Below, in pieces: positions 7,738-16,431 of a stretch of 24,447 nucleotides of DNA (the stretch's first letter is position 1; each line of letters begins with the position of its first letter). The position numbers were made by a program, and so were the translations under genes. A model generated the notes under the pieces. That model ran no database searches and had not been told where the DNA came from. It was given only the letters and a program-made list of their open reading frames with translations. The DNA is taken from assembly GCA_947463975.1 (NCBI GenBank), contig CANHUW010000008.1:1-24447 (forward strand), read 5' to 3'. Origin of the DNA: Bacteroidota bacterium (GTDB lineage: Bacteria; Bacteroidota; Bacteroidia; Chitinophagales; Chitinophagaceae).

Positions 7738-8988
7738 ATGTCGGATAGTCATCCAATACTAAAAATACCTCTTCAAATTACAAAGTGGCTATTCATATGC
7801 ATATTGATAAGTAGTATCATTGGATCAGTTACAGCTTTTTTTTTACATTCCTTAGATTGGGTTACACTATTTAGAGAAGAGCATGTTTGGATCATTTATC
7901 TCCTTCCAATAATAGGATTCTTCATTGGTTGTATATACCATTATTATGGCGACGAGGCCAATAAAGGTAATAATCAAATTATCGATGCACACCATTACCC
8001 AGGAATGAATGTTCCTTTAAAAATGGCACCTCTTGTGTATATGGGAACAATATTGACACATTTAGGTGGGGGCTCTGCAGGTAGAGAAGGTACAGCAGTT
8101 CAAATGGGCGGGGCAATTGCCGCTCCATTTGCAAAATGGTTTGGACTACAACAAGAAGAAAGAAAAACCAGCATCATCATGGGAGTAAGCGCTGGTTTTG
8201 CAGCAGTATTTGGAACGCCCATTGCTGGAGCAATTTTTGCATTAGAAATAATGAGCTTTAAATACATTAGATGGCAATCGATTATACCCAGTATTTTTGC
8301 TGCCTATATAGCTCATTTGGTTTGTTTAAAATGGAATGTTCAACATAGTATTTATATAGTAAATATAATTCCTGATTTTAATTTTAAAAACATCATCTGG
8401 TCCTTGGTTGCAGGATTTATTTTTGGATTCACTGCATTGTTGTATTCATTGAGTAATCAATTTTTCGAAAATCTTTTTGCAAAAATAAATTACAAACCAT
8501 TGATTCCTTTTATTGGCGGTATTATTGTTGCAGCAATGGTTGTATTGCTTGACGCTAAAAAATTTATTGGGTTAGGTATCCCAGAAATTTTGAATGCCTT
8601 CAATACACCAGCTGGTCATTACGATTTCATTATGAAGTTATTACTAACTAGTTTAACATTAAGTGTAGGTTTCAAAGGGGGTGAAGTAACGCCACTTTTC
8701 TTTATTGGTGCTACTTTGGGGAGTACCATGTATTTCTTTATCCCACTTCCATTGGCCCTATTAGCCGCTATGGGATTAGTGGCAGTTTTTGCAGGCGCTA
8801 CACATTGTATCATTGCATCTATTGTGTTAGGCATTGAGTTATTTGGAGCTAAAGTTGGTATATATATAGGCATTGCTGCTATTGCAGCATATTTTAGCTC
8901 AGGCACAAATAGTATTTATACTGCTAAAATCAAATCAGGTGCTAAATTTGCTCTATATAACTATTTAAAGAATATTTCTAAATTATAA
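7738..8988 (+). CDS. ClC family anion channel/antiporter, possibly fluoride (CLC-F) type
   Basis: 416 residues, about 10-12 membrane helices. ClC landmarks are present but variant: 'GGSAGREGTAVQMGG' (110-125) carries the external gating glutamate Glu117 in G-R-E-G-T rather than G-R-E-G-P, and 'GFKGGEVTPLFFIGATLG' (311-328) replaces the usual G-x-F-x-P motif. The region equivalent to the anion-coordinating 'GSGIP' reads 'KGNNQII' (76-82), so an Asn sits where chloride carriers have Ser. As I recall, CLC-F fluoride/proton antiporters have Met or Asn at this site and a GREGT-like loop, so fluoride export is a reasonable inference. No fluoride riboswitch is visible upstream, as the gene starts immediately after the previous stop. 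Anion specificity remains open; the fold assignment is secure. Confidence 0.88.
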   Translation: MSDSHPILKIPLQITKWLFICILISSIIGSVTAFFLHSLDWVTLFREEHVWIIYLLPIIGFFIGCIYHYYGDEANKGNNQIIDAHHYPGMNVPLKMAPLVYMGTILTHLGGGSAGREGTAVQMGGAIAAPFAKWFGLQQEERKTSIIMGVSAGFAAVFGTPIAGAIFALEIMSFKYIRWQSIIPSIFAAYIAHLVCLKWNVQHSIYIVNIIPDFNFKNIIWSLVAGFIFGFTALLYSLSNQFFENLFAKINYKPLIPFIGGIIVAAMVVLLDAKKFIGLGIPEILNAFNTPAGHYDFIMKLLLTSLTLSVGFKGGEVTPLFFIGATLGSTMYFFIPLPLALLAAMGLVAVFAGATHCIIASIVLGIELFGAKVGIYIGIAAIAAYFSSGTNSIYTAKIKSGAKFALYNYLKNISKL

Positions 8989-8991
8989 ATC

Positions 8992-9570
8992 ATGGTATTA
9001 ATCAAACAAGTTGAAACAGAACAAGAATTAAATGATTTAAAGAGATTACAAAATGCGAATCTTAGAAAACTTATTGGCGAGGAAGAAGCAATGAAAGAAG
9101 GATTTGTTACTTCCGAATATAGTATTGAATTACTCAAAAAAATGCACAAAGAACATCCTTCCATCATTGCTAAAGACGGAGAAGAAGTAGTAGGATATGT
9201 GATTGTAACTAATAAAGCGGTATTAGGAGAGCACGAAGAAATTGACCACTTATTTGAAACAGTTGATAATTTAGAATATGATGGCCAATTGCTCAAAAAC
9301 ACATCTTATATTTTAGTGGGACAATTATGTGTTGGAAAATCGCATAGAGGCCGTGGTTTAGTGCAAACCATGTATAATTTTTACAAAGAAAATTTTTCCA
9401 GTCAATACCAATATCTTGTAACTGACATATCACAAGCAAATCCAAGATCCATCAAGGCTCATAAAAAAACGGGCTTTGAAACTATTGGCGTAATTGAACA
9501 AGTGGGTACTGGATGGGATATTGTACTTTGGAATTGGAATAAAAAATCTAATCAATGGCTTCCTTTTTAA
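8992..9570 (+). CDS. GNAT family N-acetyltransferase
   Basis: 192 residues. The acetyl-CoA-binding motif A is clear at about 111-128: 'QLCVGKSHRGRGLVQTMY' with the V-x-x-x-x-R-G-x-G pyrophosphate loop, followed by motif B-like 'NPRSIKAHKKTGFETIGV' (150-167), where a Tyr/Phe-containing turn typically follows the helix. The N-terminal half (to about 100) holds a strand-rich 'IIAKDGEEVVGYVIVTNKA' segment normal for the fold. Substrate cannot be read from the sequence. The gene starts 3 bp after the ClC stop, and its last 16 bp overlap the start of the EamA gene, so it is within the four-gene operon; the functional link to its membrane-protein neighbours is unclear. Confidence 0.88.
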   Translation: MVLIKQVETEQELNDLKRLQNANLRKLIGEEEAMKEGFVTSEYSIELLKKMHKEHPSIIAKDGEEVVGYVIVTNKAVLGEHEEIDHLFETVDNLEYDGQLLKNTSYILVGQLCVGKSHRGRGLVQTMYNFYKENFSSQYQYLVTDISQANPRSIKAHKKTGFETIGVIEQVGTGWDIVLWNWNKKSNQWLPF

Positions 9571-10439
9571 ATTTCACCTTACTTGCTGTAATGATTAGAA
9601 TATTGATCAATCCATTATCTAATGTATTACAGAAACAAATAACCATCAAAGGACAGCATCCTTTATTTATCAACTTAGCAACATACACACTTTTAGCTTT
9701 TATTAGTATTTTTTTAGTATTCGATATTTCTATTCAATCATTAGATACTGAATTTTGGATATACTCCATTGCAGGAGGAATTACGGGCGCTCTAGGGAAT
9801 GGCTTTATTGTAAAGGCACTTGAAAAAGGGGAACTATCTGTACTTGGACCTATCAATGCTTATAAATCTATAGTAGGGATGTTATTTGCATATCTCTTAA
9901 TCAAAGAAGTGCCTAATGTATGGGGTATCGCAGGAATGCTATTCATTATTATAGGTAGTTATTTTGTATTAGATACAACAGAGGAAAAATTCTCTTGGCA
10001 ATTATTTAAAACACCTGCAATTCAATATAGATTAGCGGCATTAATATTAACCGGCATTCAGGCTGTGTTGGATAAAAAAGTAATTGAACTTTCAAATTTA
10101 ACAATTGCTTTTGCTGGCTGGAGTATTTTTGGAGCAGGATTTTCTTTTATTTTTATTTTATTCACCAAAGTCTCCATACAAAAGGAATTTAAAAATATAC
10201 ATCGCGAGGTACTCATCAAATATTTTTTACTTGTAATCACCGTTGGCCTAATGTTAGCGTCAACCAATTACACATTAAGTCATATGCCAGTGGGCTATGC
10301 TTTAGCTTTATTTCAATTATCTATTTTATTAAGTGTAGTGCTTGGGCACCGATTTTTTAATGAGATGCACTTATTTAAAAAATTAATAGGCGCAACTATT
10401 ATGGTGATTGGATCTGCTTTAATTATTCTAATGAAATAA
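9555..10439 (+). CDS. EamA/DMT-superfamily transporter
   Basis: 294 residues with about ten hydrophobic helices in two repeats of five, the layout of EamA (drug/metabolite) transporters. The second helix bundle of the first half has 'GALGNGFIVKALEKGELSVLGPINAYKSIVGMLFAYLLIKEVP', where the conserved turn before and the Glu in the helix end fit the family; the second half repeats this as 'GLMLASTNYTLSHMPVGYALALFQLSILLSVVLGHRFFNE'. Such proteins export or exchange amino acids, sugars or other metabolites across the inner membrane; the substrate is unknown. The start ATG at 9555 lies inside the GNAT gene (16-bp overlap), indicating coupled translation. The stop abuts the stop of the convergent dimethylarginase-like gene with no base between. 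Confidence 0.85.
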   Translation: MASFLNFTLLAVMIRILINPLSNVLQKQITIKGQHPLFINLATYTLLAFISIFLVFDISIQSLDTEFWIYSIAGGITGALGNGFIVKALEKGELSVLGPINAYKSIVGMLFAYLLIKEVPNVWGIAGMLFIIIGSYFVLDTTEEKFSWQLFKTPAIQYRLAALILTGIQAVLDKKVIELSNLTIAFAGWSIFGAGFSFIFILFTKVSIQKEFKNIHREVLIKYFLLVITVGLMLASTNYTLSHMPVGYALALFQLSILLSVVLGHRFFNEMHLFKKLIGATIMVIGSALIILMK

Positions 10440-10443
10440 TTAA
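10419..10443. repeat. A/T-only hairpin spanning two abutting convergent stop codons
   Basis: Perfect 9-bp arms TTAATTATT (10419-10427) and AATAATTAA (10435-10443) flank a 7-nt loop. Both stop codons (plus TAA at 10437-10439, minus TAA at 10442-10440) lie in the right arm. It has no G/C and no U-tract, so it would be a weak terminator at best; it may partly reflect the symmetry of TAA facing TTA. Confidence 0.35.
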
Positions 10444-11309
10444 GTTCTTTCTACTGGTCTTGTTAAACAAGTTGGACCTCCGCCACCCTTTACACTGATC
10501 TCTGCTCCTTCGTATTCAATGACTTTGCATCCAGCTTTTTCTAATCTTTCTTTGGTGATGGGATTTCCTTTTACCATTAGACAAACTCGAGGTGCTAAAG
10601 CCAAGACATTACAACCCATACTATCAAATTCCGCCTCTGGCACTTCCACTAATGCATACCCTCTTTTAATTAATTCGTTTCTGAATACAATTGGAATTAA
10701 TGGCGAATACACAACAGCTAAATTACTGTCTACTGGACTTAGAACAGACATTAAATGGAATACATCAGATGGTCCTCTATAATGAGGCATAGGAACTGTA
10801 ATTACATCCACACCCAATGGAGCTAACAATGTAGTAATTTGTTTGATGCCTTCTTCGTTGGTTCTATAGGTATGTCCAACGGCTAATGTTTTTTCGTCTA
10901 GCCAAGCCACATCTCCTCCTTCTATTGTTCCAGGTGCATTGATCACACCTAATACAGAAATGCCATGTGCTTCAAAAGCTTTTTGCTCAGCCAATGGCTC
11001 GTTTTTTCTGCCCTCTTTACCCATATTACAAATAATCATTCCTTGCGAAGTTGCAATAGCCGCATCTCTACAATAAATAGAATCCATATTCACTGATGCA
11101 TCCTGAGGAAGATAAAAAATCTCTGTGCCATTATCCTTAAAAATTTGCTCAAAAGCTTCGTACTCAATGAATGCTTTATTTATTTCAGGCTTGCCTAAAT
11201 AATTTAATGCTTCCCAATGCTTTGTTATATGTGCGTCGTTAATAAATGCATCTTTTGCTCTTTTAATAAATACAGATTTTAATTGACCACTTTCAGAATG
11301 TGCACCCAT
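10440..11309 (-). CDS. Dimethylarginase-like / arginine deiminase superfamily hydrolase
   Basis: 289 residues in the guanidino-group-modifying (amidinotransferase-like) fold. Candidate catalytic residues are all in place: Cys281 near the C-terminus in 'GGGGPTCLTRP', His185 in 'DVFHLMSVLSPV', and Glu130/Asp133 in 'GTIEGGDVAWL', with an 'YCRDAAI' motif (79-85) like the R-D element of the superfamily. Length is nearer to dimethylarginine dimethylaminohydrolase (about 255-290) than arginine deiminase (about 410). The reaction would release dimethylamine or ammonia from methylated arginine or arginine and give citrulline. It lies 13 bp downstream of an AdiC-like permease, supporting an uptake-and-hydrolysis pair. 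It could instead act on arginine or another guanidino compound; the class is surer than the substrate. Confidence 0.85.
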   Translation of the reverse strand: MGAHSESGQLKSVFIKRAKDAFINDAHITKHWEALNYLGKPEINKAFIEYEAFEQIFKDNGTEIFYLPQDASVNMDSIYCRDAAIATSQGMIICNMGKEGRKNEPLAEQKAFEAHGISVLGVINAPGTIEGGDVAWLDEKTLAVGHTYRTNEEGIKQITTLLAPLGVDVITVPMPHYRGPSDVFHLMSVLSPVDSNLAVVYSPLIPIVFRNELIKRGYALVEVPEAEFDSMGCNVLALAPRVCLMVKGNPITKERLEKAGCKVIEYEGAEISVKGGGGPTCLTRPVERT

Positions 11310-11322
11310 TGTATAAATTTTA

Positions 11323-12636
11323 TTAATTTTTTTTATTTCTCTTTGTCACCCCCCATACATAAACAGGTATTGAAGACATACTTAATACAAAACCCCAATA
11401 AACAATCTCTTGCCCTGAACCAATAATCATCCACATAAAAAATAAAAAGGCCAACGTTGCTAATGTAATAGCAGCATATTTTACCCAATTTGAAAGATTA
11501 GCTTCTTTCAATCTAAAAATAATATAGGCAGCAGTAGAAAATAAATAAGGTATTAAAACAGTCAGTGTAGTTAATAAGATCAAGAATTTAAACTGATCAA
11601 CTAATCCTTTAGTGTAATTCATGATCATAAAAAAGGAAACCAATACACTTGAAATCGCAACGCCTATAGCAGGTACCCCTTTGCTATTTTTCTTTGCAAA
11701 AATTGCAGGAAACAATTGATCATTTGCTATAGCAGCTGGCAATTGTCCCTGAATTAAGATATATCCATTTAATGCACCAAACGCAGCAATAGCAACCCCT
11801 GCACTCACCCAATACTTAGCGCCAGCGCCCCAGATAATGGTTGCCGCATCTGCAAAAGGTGTTACGGTGGTTTTTAATTGAGCTGCGGGTATCATACCCA
11901 TGATGCTTACTGTACTTAATATATATACAGCCGTTGCAATAAGAGTTCCTAGTAAAGTTGCACGAGCAATTGTTTTCTCCGGATGATCTACGCTTCCAGA
12001 AGGAATAGTCGCACATTCAATTCCTAAAAAAGCAAAAAAGGTAAGCGTTGTAGTTGCGGTGATTGCGGAAAGTGTACTGGTGCCACTCGTATTAAAAGGT
12101 AAAAAATTTTCCCATTGAATAAAAAATATACCAATAATACCTACTAAAAAAATGGGTACAACTTTTAAGATAGTTGTTACTAATTGTAACTTGCCTGATG
12201 CAAGAACACCCAATGTATTAATCCATGTCAAAATCCAAATAGTAGCCAATCCAGTAAATACCGCTAATAAAGAATTAGTAGCTAATGCAGGTATGAAAGT
12301 ACTTAATGCGCTAATAAAAGAAACAGTTATGGCCGCATTGGTGCACCAAACAGAAATCAAATATCCCCATGCCACTAAAAATCCAGCAAAATCACCCATT
12401 GCAGATTTGGAATATGCGTAAGGCCCCCCATCCGATCCAGGCATCATTTTACTTAGATGTGCAAATATTTTAGCCAATAAAAAAGCGCCGATAGATGATG
12501 CAATCCAACCAATAATACTAATGCCCCCAAAACTAGCCAATGTAGATGGCATCATAAAAACACCGGCTCCAATCATATTGCCTAGCACCAATGAAGTACT
12601 AGTCCATAAACCTAATTTTTTAACCGTTGTTTGCAT
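11323..12636 (-). CDS. APC superfamily amino-acid permease, AdiC-like
   Basis: 437 residues, about 12 membrane helices. The first helix break is 'GNMIGAGVFMMP' (19-30), the G-S-G backbone motif that binds the carboxylate of amino acids, and 'GSDGGPYAYSKSAMG' follows at 67-81, as in the arginine/agmatine antiporter AdiC and relatives. A mid-protein 'FAFLGIECATIPSGSVDHPEKTIARAT' matches the helix 6 substrate-gating region. It imports or exchanges an amino acid across the inner membrane. The dimethylarginase-like gene 13 bp downstream makes arginine or a methylated arginine a plausible substrate. The gene starts 35 bp after the xylose isomerase stop with no terminator between, so it may be read from the xylose promoter as well as its own. 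A Pro-rich helix start and the short hydrophilic C-terminus (KRNKKN) are unremarkable. Confidence 0.87.
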   Translation of the reverse strand: MQTTVKKLGLWTSTSLVLGNMIGAGVFMMPSTLASFGGISIIGWIASSIGAFLLAKIFAHLSKMMPGSDGGPYAYSKSAMGDFAGFLVAWGYLISVWCTNAAITVSFISALSTFIPALATNSLLAVFTGLATIWILTWINTLGVLASGKLQLVTTILKVVPIFLVGIIGIFFIQWENFLPFNTSGTSTLSAITATTTLTFFAFLGIECATIPSGSVDHPEKTIARATLLGTLIATAVYILSTVSIMGMIPAAQLKTTVTPFADAATIIWGAGAKYWVSAGVAIAAFGALNGYILIQGQLPAAIANDQLFPAIFAKKNSKGVPAIGVAISSVLVSFFMIMNYTKGLVDQFKFLILLTTLTVLIPYLFSTAAYIIFRLKEANLSNWVKYAAITLATLAFLFFMWMIIGSGQEIVYWGFVLSMSSIPVYVWGVTKRNKKN

Positions 12637-12671
12637 GCATCAAGATAAGAAAATAAAACCAAGTACGATAA

Positions 12672-14000
12672 CTAGATATAATTATTAATGATGTTTTCTA
12701 GGTATTCTTGTCTACCGCTAATAGTTGCAGGCTCTCCTTTCTCAATAGCATAGGCTCTTAAATCTTCTAAACTCAATTGTCCGTTTTCAAATGCCTTACC
12801 CGCTCCAGTATCAAAAGAAGTATACCTGTTTTTTCTGATTTGCATATACTCAGATTTTTGCAAAATATTGTCAGCTGTAATTAAAGCTCTAGCAAAACTA
12901 TCAATGCCTCCAATATGTGCATGAAATAAATCTGCAGGGTCAGTGGAGTTTCTTCTTATTTTGGCATCAAAATTAATGCCGCCTCCTTGGAAACCACCAG
13001 CTTCCATGATGATCAACATAGATTCAGTCAACTCATTCAAGTTTGTAGGAAACTGATCTGTATCCCATCCATTTTGATAATCTCCTCTATTGGCATCCAT
13101 ACTTCCTAACATGCCTGCATCAGCAGCTACTTGTAACTCATGTTGGAAAGTATGTCCGGCTAAAGTTGCGTGATTTACTTCGATATTTAATTTGAAATCG
13201 TTTAATAAATCATACTGACGTAAAAAACCAATCACTGTTTCACTATCGTAATCATACTGATGCTTAGTAGGCTCACATGGTTTAGGCTCGATAAAAAATG
13301 TTCCTTTGAATCCATTTCTTCTAGCATAGTCTTTTGCTGTATGTAAAAACTTAGCAAGATGTTCTTTCTCTCGCTTCATATTGGTGTTTAATAAACTCAT
13401 GTATCCTTCTCTGCCTCCCCAAAACACATAGTTTTCTCCCCCTAGTGCAATAGTTGCATCCATGGCAGCTTTCACTTGTGCACCTGCATGTGCTAGTACA
13501 TGAAAATCAGGATTAGTTGAAGCCCCATTCATATATCTTCTATGACTAAACACATTGGCTGTGCCCCATAGTAATTTTACGCCACTTATTTTTTGCTTTT
13601 CTTGTAAATAAGAAGTCATGGTTTGCAAACGCTTTTCATTGTCTACAACATCATTAGTATACTCCACTACATCTACATCGTGAAAACAAAAATAAGGCAA
13701 GCCCATTTTAGTGATGAACTCGAAAGCAGCATCCGCTTTGTCTTTTGCTCTTTCAATGGGATCTGCTTTCGCATCCCAAGGATGAATTTGTGAAGGACCT
13801 CCAAAAGGATCGGAACCATTACCACAGAAACTATGCCAGTATGCTACTGCAAATCTTAACCATTCTTTCATTGGCTTTCCTGCGACTACTTTATTTTCAT
13901 CATACCATCTATATGCTAATGGATTAGAAGACGCTTGACCTTCGAAGGCGATTTTACCAATTCCTTTAAAAAATTCTGTGTTACCTAATACTACTGACAT
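12672..14000 (-). CDS. xylA: Xylose isomerase (class II)
   Basis: 442 residues, the usual length for class II enzymes. It converts D-xylose to D-xylulose in the cytoplasm. The catalytic His107 is in 'FHDVDV', with 'VFWGGREGY' (192-200) next. Metal ligands match the family set with constant spacing: Glu238 ('FIEPKP'), Glu274 and His277 ('NIEVNHATLAGH'), Asp302 ('GSMDANRGD'), Asp313 and Asp315 ('GWDTDQFP') and Asp345 ('GGINFDAKIRR'). The gene lies 25 bp downstream of xylulokinase on the same strand, forming xylB-xylA. No xylose transporter or repressor is in the window. Nothing is odd in the sequence. Confidence 0.98.
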   Translation of the reverse strand: MSVVLGNTEFFKGIGKIAFEGQASSNPLAYRWYDENKVVAGKPMKEWLRFAVAYWHSFCGNGSDPFGGPSQIHPWDAKADPIERAKDKADAAFEFITKMGLPYFCFHDVDVVEYTNDVVDNEKRLQTMTSYLQEKQKISGVKLLWGTANVFSHRRYMNGASTNPDFHVLAHAGAQVKAAMDATIALGGENYVFWGGREGYMSLLNTNMKREKEHLAKFLHTAKDYARRNGFKGTFFIEPKPCEPTKHQYDYDSETVIGFLRQYDLLNDFKLNIEVNHATLAGHTFQHELQVAADAGMLGSMDANRGDYQNGWDTDQFPTNLNELTESMLIIMEAGGFQGGGINFDAKIRRNSTDPADLFHAHIGGIDSFARALITADNILQKSEYMQIRKNRYTSFDTGAGKAFENGQLSLEDLRAYAIEKGEPATISGRQEYLENIINNYI

Positions 14001-14025
14001 AAGAAAATATTTATTGAGTAATTAT

Positions 14026-15501
14026 TTAAATAAATTTTTTCAGTGATTGAATCCATTCTTCATAATACACTTCGTATGAAAGAGATGCATTTGGTTCTAT
14101 TTTTTGAATGGCTTTAAAATTTTGAAAGGCCTCTTTTGCAGAAGTATATACCCCAGCACCAATACCACCAGCTTTTGCAGCACCCACACTTCCATCCACA
14201 TCATATAATTCTACGGGAACTTTCAAGGTATTTACGAAAGCTTCTGTAAACAAAGTACTTTTAAACAAATTCGCGTTACCTGCTCTAATAATGGTAGGAG
14301 TAATCCCATTCTCACGCATGATGTCTAAACCATACCTAAAAGAAAAAGCAATGCCTTCTTGTATTGCACGATACATATGTGGAGCAGTATGTTTATTTAA
14401 ATTCAAATTCAAAAAATGAGCGCCAATTATTTTATTATTAAAAATTCTCTCCGCTCCATTACCAAAAGGCAATACCTGAAGCCCTTCTGATCCTAAGGCA
14501 ATTTTAGATGCCTCCATATTCATTTGTGCATAGTCGCCTATATCACCAATCCATTTCTTTGCCCAACTATTCATAATGCCAGTGCCATTGATACACAATA
14601 GCATACCTAATCTATTTTCTTGTTGCGTATAGTTGACATGTGCGAATTGATTAATTCTAGAAGCTTTATCATAATCTAAGGTATCTCCCACACCATAGAT
14701 AACACCGCTTGTACCAGCAGTTGCAGCAACTTCACCGGGTTCCAATACATTTAGTGAAAGTGCGTTATTAGGTTGATCACCTGCTTTATATGAAATAGGA
14801 GTACCTTCTTTCAATCCTAGTGCAGTTGCCGAATGGCTATGTAAAATCCCATGCGTACTAAACACATCTTTCACTAGCGGAAAAACAGATTCGCTAAATC
14901 CAAAGTATTCTAAAATGTCTTTTGAAATTTCTTTGTTTTTAAAATCCCAAAAAATTCCTTCGGAAAGTGCAGCAATACTTGAAGTTATACTTCCCGTTAA
15001 TTTCATCGCAATAAAATCTCCAGGCAGCATTATTTTATCAATTTTTTGAAAAACGGCAGGCTCATTTTCTTTTACCCATGCTAATTTAGATGCAGTAAAA
15101 TTACCAGGAGAATTCAATAAATGACTTAAGCATTTTTCTTCGCCAATATTTTTAAATGCTTTATTGCCTATTTCCACTGCTCTACTGTCACACCAAATAA
15201 TGCTATCTCTTAAAACTTTTTGTTGCTTGTCTACTAAAACCAAACCATGCATTTGATAAGCGATGCCAATGGATTGAATATCTAAAGGATTGTATTTCTT
15301 TGAGGCATGTGCTTTTAAAATGGCTTGCTGAACATGCTCCCACCACATTTCAGGATCTTGTTCGGCCCAATCAGATTGAATGGAATTGATAGGAGTTTCT
15401 GAATCTGGGTATTGAACTGTAATTAATGTTTTACTAGAAGCAGCATCAACAATAGCGACTTTAATAGAAGATGTTCCAATATCAATACCTAATAATAACA
15501 T
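14026..15501 (-). CDS. xylB: Xylulokinase (FGGY family)
   Basis: 491 residues, normal for the FGGY carbohydrate kinases. The N-terminal phosphate-binding strand pair is 'LLGIDIGTSSIKVAIVDA' (3-20) with Asp7, followed by 'DWAEQDPEMWW' and the xylulokinase-typical 'IGIAYQMHGLVLVD' (78-91). The catalytic base is Asp242 in 'KAGDQPNNAL', and the ATP-side motif 'ATAGTSGVIYG' (260-270) is present. It phosphorylates D-xylulose to xylulose 5-phosphate, feeding the pentose phosphate pathway. It lies between the PhyH-type dioxygenase (5 bp upstream) and xylA (25 bp downstream). Sugar specificity within FGGY kinases is supported by the xylA neighbour. Confidence 0.95.
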   Translation of the reverse strand: MLLLGIDIGTSSIKVAIVDAASSKTLITVQYPDSETPINSIQSDWAEQDPEMWWEHVQQAILKAHASKKYNPLDIQSIGIAYQMHGLVLVDKQQKVLRDSIIWCDSRAVEIGNKAFKNIGEEKCLSHLLNSPGNFTASKLAWVKENEPAVFQKIDKIMLPGDFIAMKLTGSITSSIAALSEGIFWDFKNKEISKDILEYFGFSESVFPLVKDVFSTHGILHSHSATALGLKEGTPISYKAGDQPNNALSLNVLEPGEVAATAGTSGVIYGVGDTLDYDKASRINQFAHVNYTQQENRLGMLLCINGTGIMNSWAKKWIGDIGDYAQMNMEASKIALGSEGLQVLPFGNGAERIFNNKIIGAHFLNLNLNKHTAPHMYRAIQEGIAFSFRYGLDIMRENGITPTIIRAGNANLFKSTLFTEAFVNTLKVPVELYDVDGSVGAAKAGGIGAGVYTSAKEAFQNFKAIQKIEPNASLSYEVYYEEWIQSLKKFI

Positions 15502-15506
15502 AATAC

Positions 15507-16352
15507 TTATTTATTTTCCCATCCTGTATCTTTTAAAGCTGGATCATTTTCTTTCTTCAAGAAATCGGCATTACTCAAACTCTCTGCTTCCCATTCTAAA
15601 ATGGCACTATCAGGAACCACCTCTAAAGGTACCTTCCATGAAGTGGATGTTTCGTTATAGGCAAGATTGGATTGAGAAGAATAACAAGAAATAATAGACC
15701 ATCTTGGATAATCAGATTCATTGGCTGCAGAACGATGTAAAATATTGCTGTGAAAAAATAATGCATCTCCTGGTTCAATTTCTACATACACTAATTCCAT
15801 GGTTTGTAAAGCATTATTTACCATTGTCATATCTGCACCTACTTGCTCGCCAGCAAAACCATGATTGACCCTGCCTAATTTATGAGAACCTTTAATGACT
15901 TGTATACATCCATTTTTTTTATTCGCTACAGTCAATGCAACCATTACACTAATTAGTTGATCCGGAAACATAAACTGATTCTTATACCAATATCCATAAT
16001 CTTGATGCCACTCCCAAGCTCCACCCACCTTAGGTTCTTTTTGCATTAGTTTAGAATGAAAATGACAAACAGGAGCATTACTATCTAATAACTGGCCTAC
16101 TCGATTCGCCATTCTTTCACTTCTTGTTAAATATCCAAAAATATCATTACCAGGTGTGAACCATAAAGACAATTTTGTTTTTTTTCCTGATTGATCATTT
16201 AAATCCAAAGCGTTTTTGGTCATAGCATTATCCTCTAATGCAATGCTGTACATTTTGTCGGTTTCGGCTTTAGAACAAAAATTTTTTACAATTAAATACC
16301 CATCTTGATGATACTGTGCTATTTCTTCTGCAGAAAATACGTTATTTTTCAT
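15507..16352 (-). CDS. Phytanoyl-CoA dioxygenase (PhyH)-like Fe(II)/2-oxoglutarate oxygenase
   Basis: 281 residues in the PhyH/ectoine-hydroxylase-like family. The iron-binding facial triad is visible: His116 and Asp118 in 'WEWHQDYGYW', and the distal His206 in 'FFHSNILHRSAANES'; Arg217 ('YPRWSII') would hold 2-oxoglutarate, and 'GSHKLGRVNHG' (155-165) matches the family loop. It should hydroxylate or oxidise an unknown substrate using O2. It lies 5 bp upstream of xylB and appears to be the first gene of the xylose operon, so its substrate may be a sugar derivative; this is inference, since PhyH enzymes vary widely. Its promoter probably lies in the 16353-16433 gap; a minus-strand TATATTTA there is a weak -7 candidate. 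The active site looks complete, so it is unlikely to be a catalytically dead relative. Confidence 0.85.
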   Translation of the reverse strand: MKNNVFSAEEIAQYHQDGYLIVKNFCSKAETDKMYSIALEDNAMTKNALDLNDQSGKKTKLSLWFTPGNDIFGYLTRSERMANRVGQLLDSNAPVCHFHSKLMQKEPKVGGAWEWHQDYGYWYKNQFMFPDQLISVMVALTVANKKNGCIQVIKGSHKLGRVNHGFAGEQVGADMTMVNNALQTMELVYVEIEPGDALFFHSNILHRSAANESDYPRWSIISCYSSQSNLAYNETSTSWKVPLEVVPDSAILEWEAESLSNADFLKKENDPALKDTGWENK

Positions 16353-16431
16353 TGACTTTTCTAGTTTGCAATTCTTGAATTATTAAATATAATCAAACTA
16401 TTATAAACAATGAAACGATGATGGTTAATTT

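Noticed and set aside
9555..9570. Overlap between GNAT and EamA genes as a sign of frameshift or fusion
   Set aside because: Both proteins are complete with proper ends; a 16-bp overlap in the same operon is normal for translational coupling.
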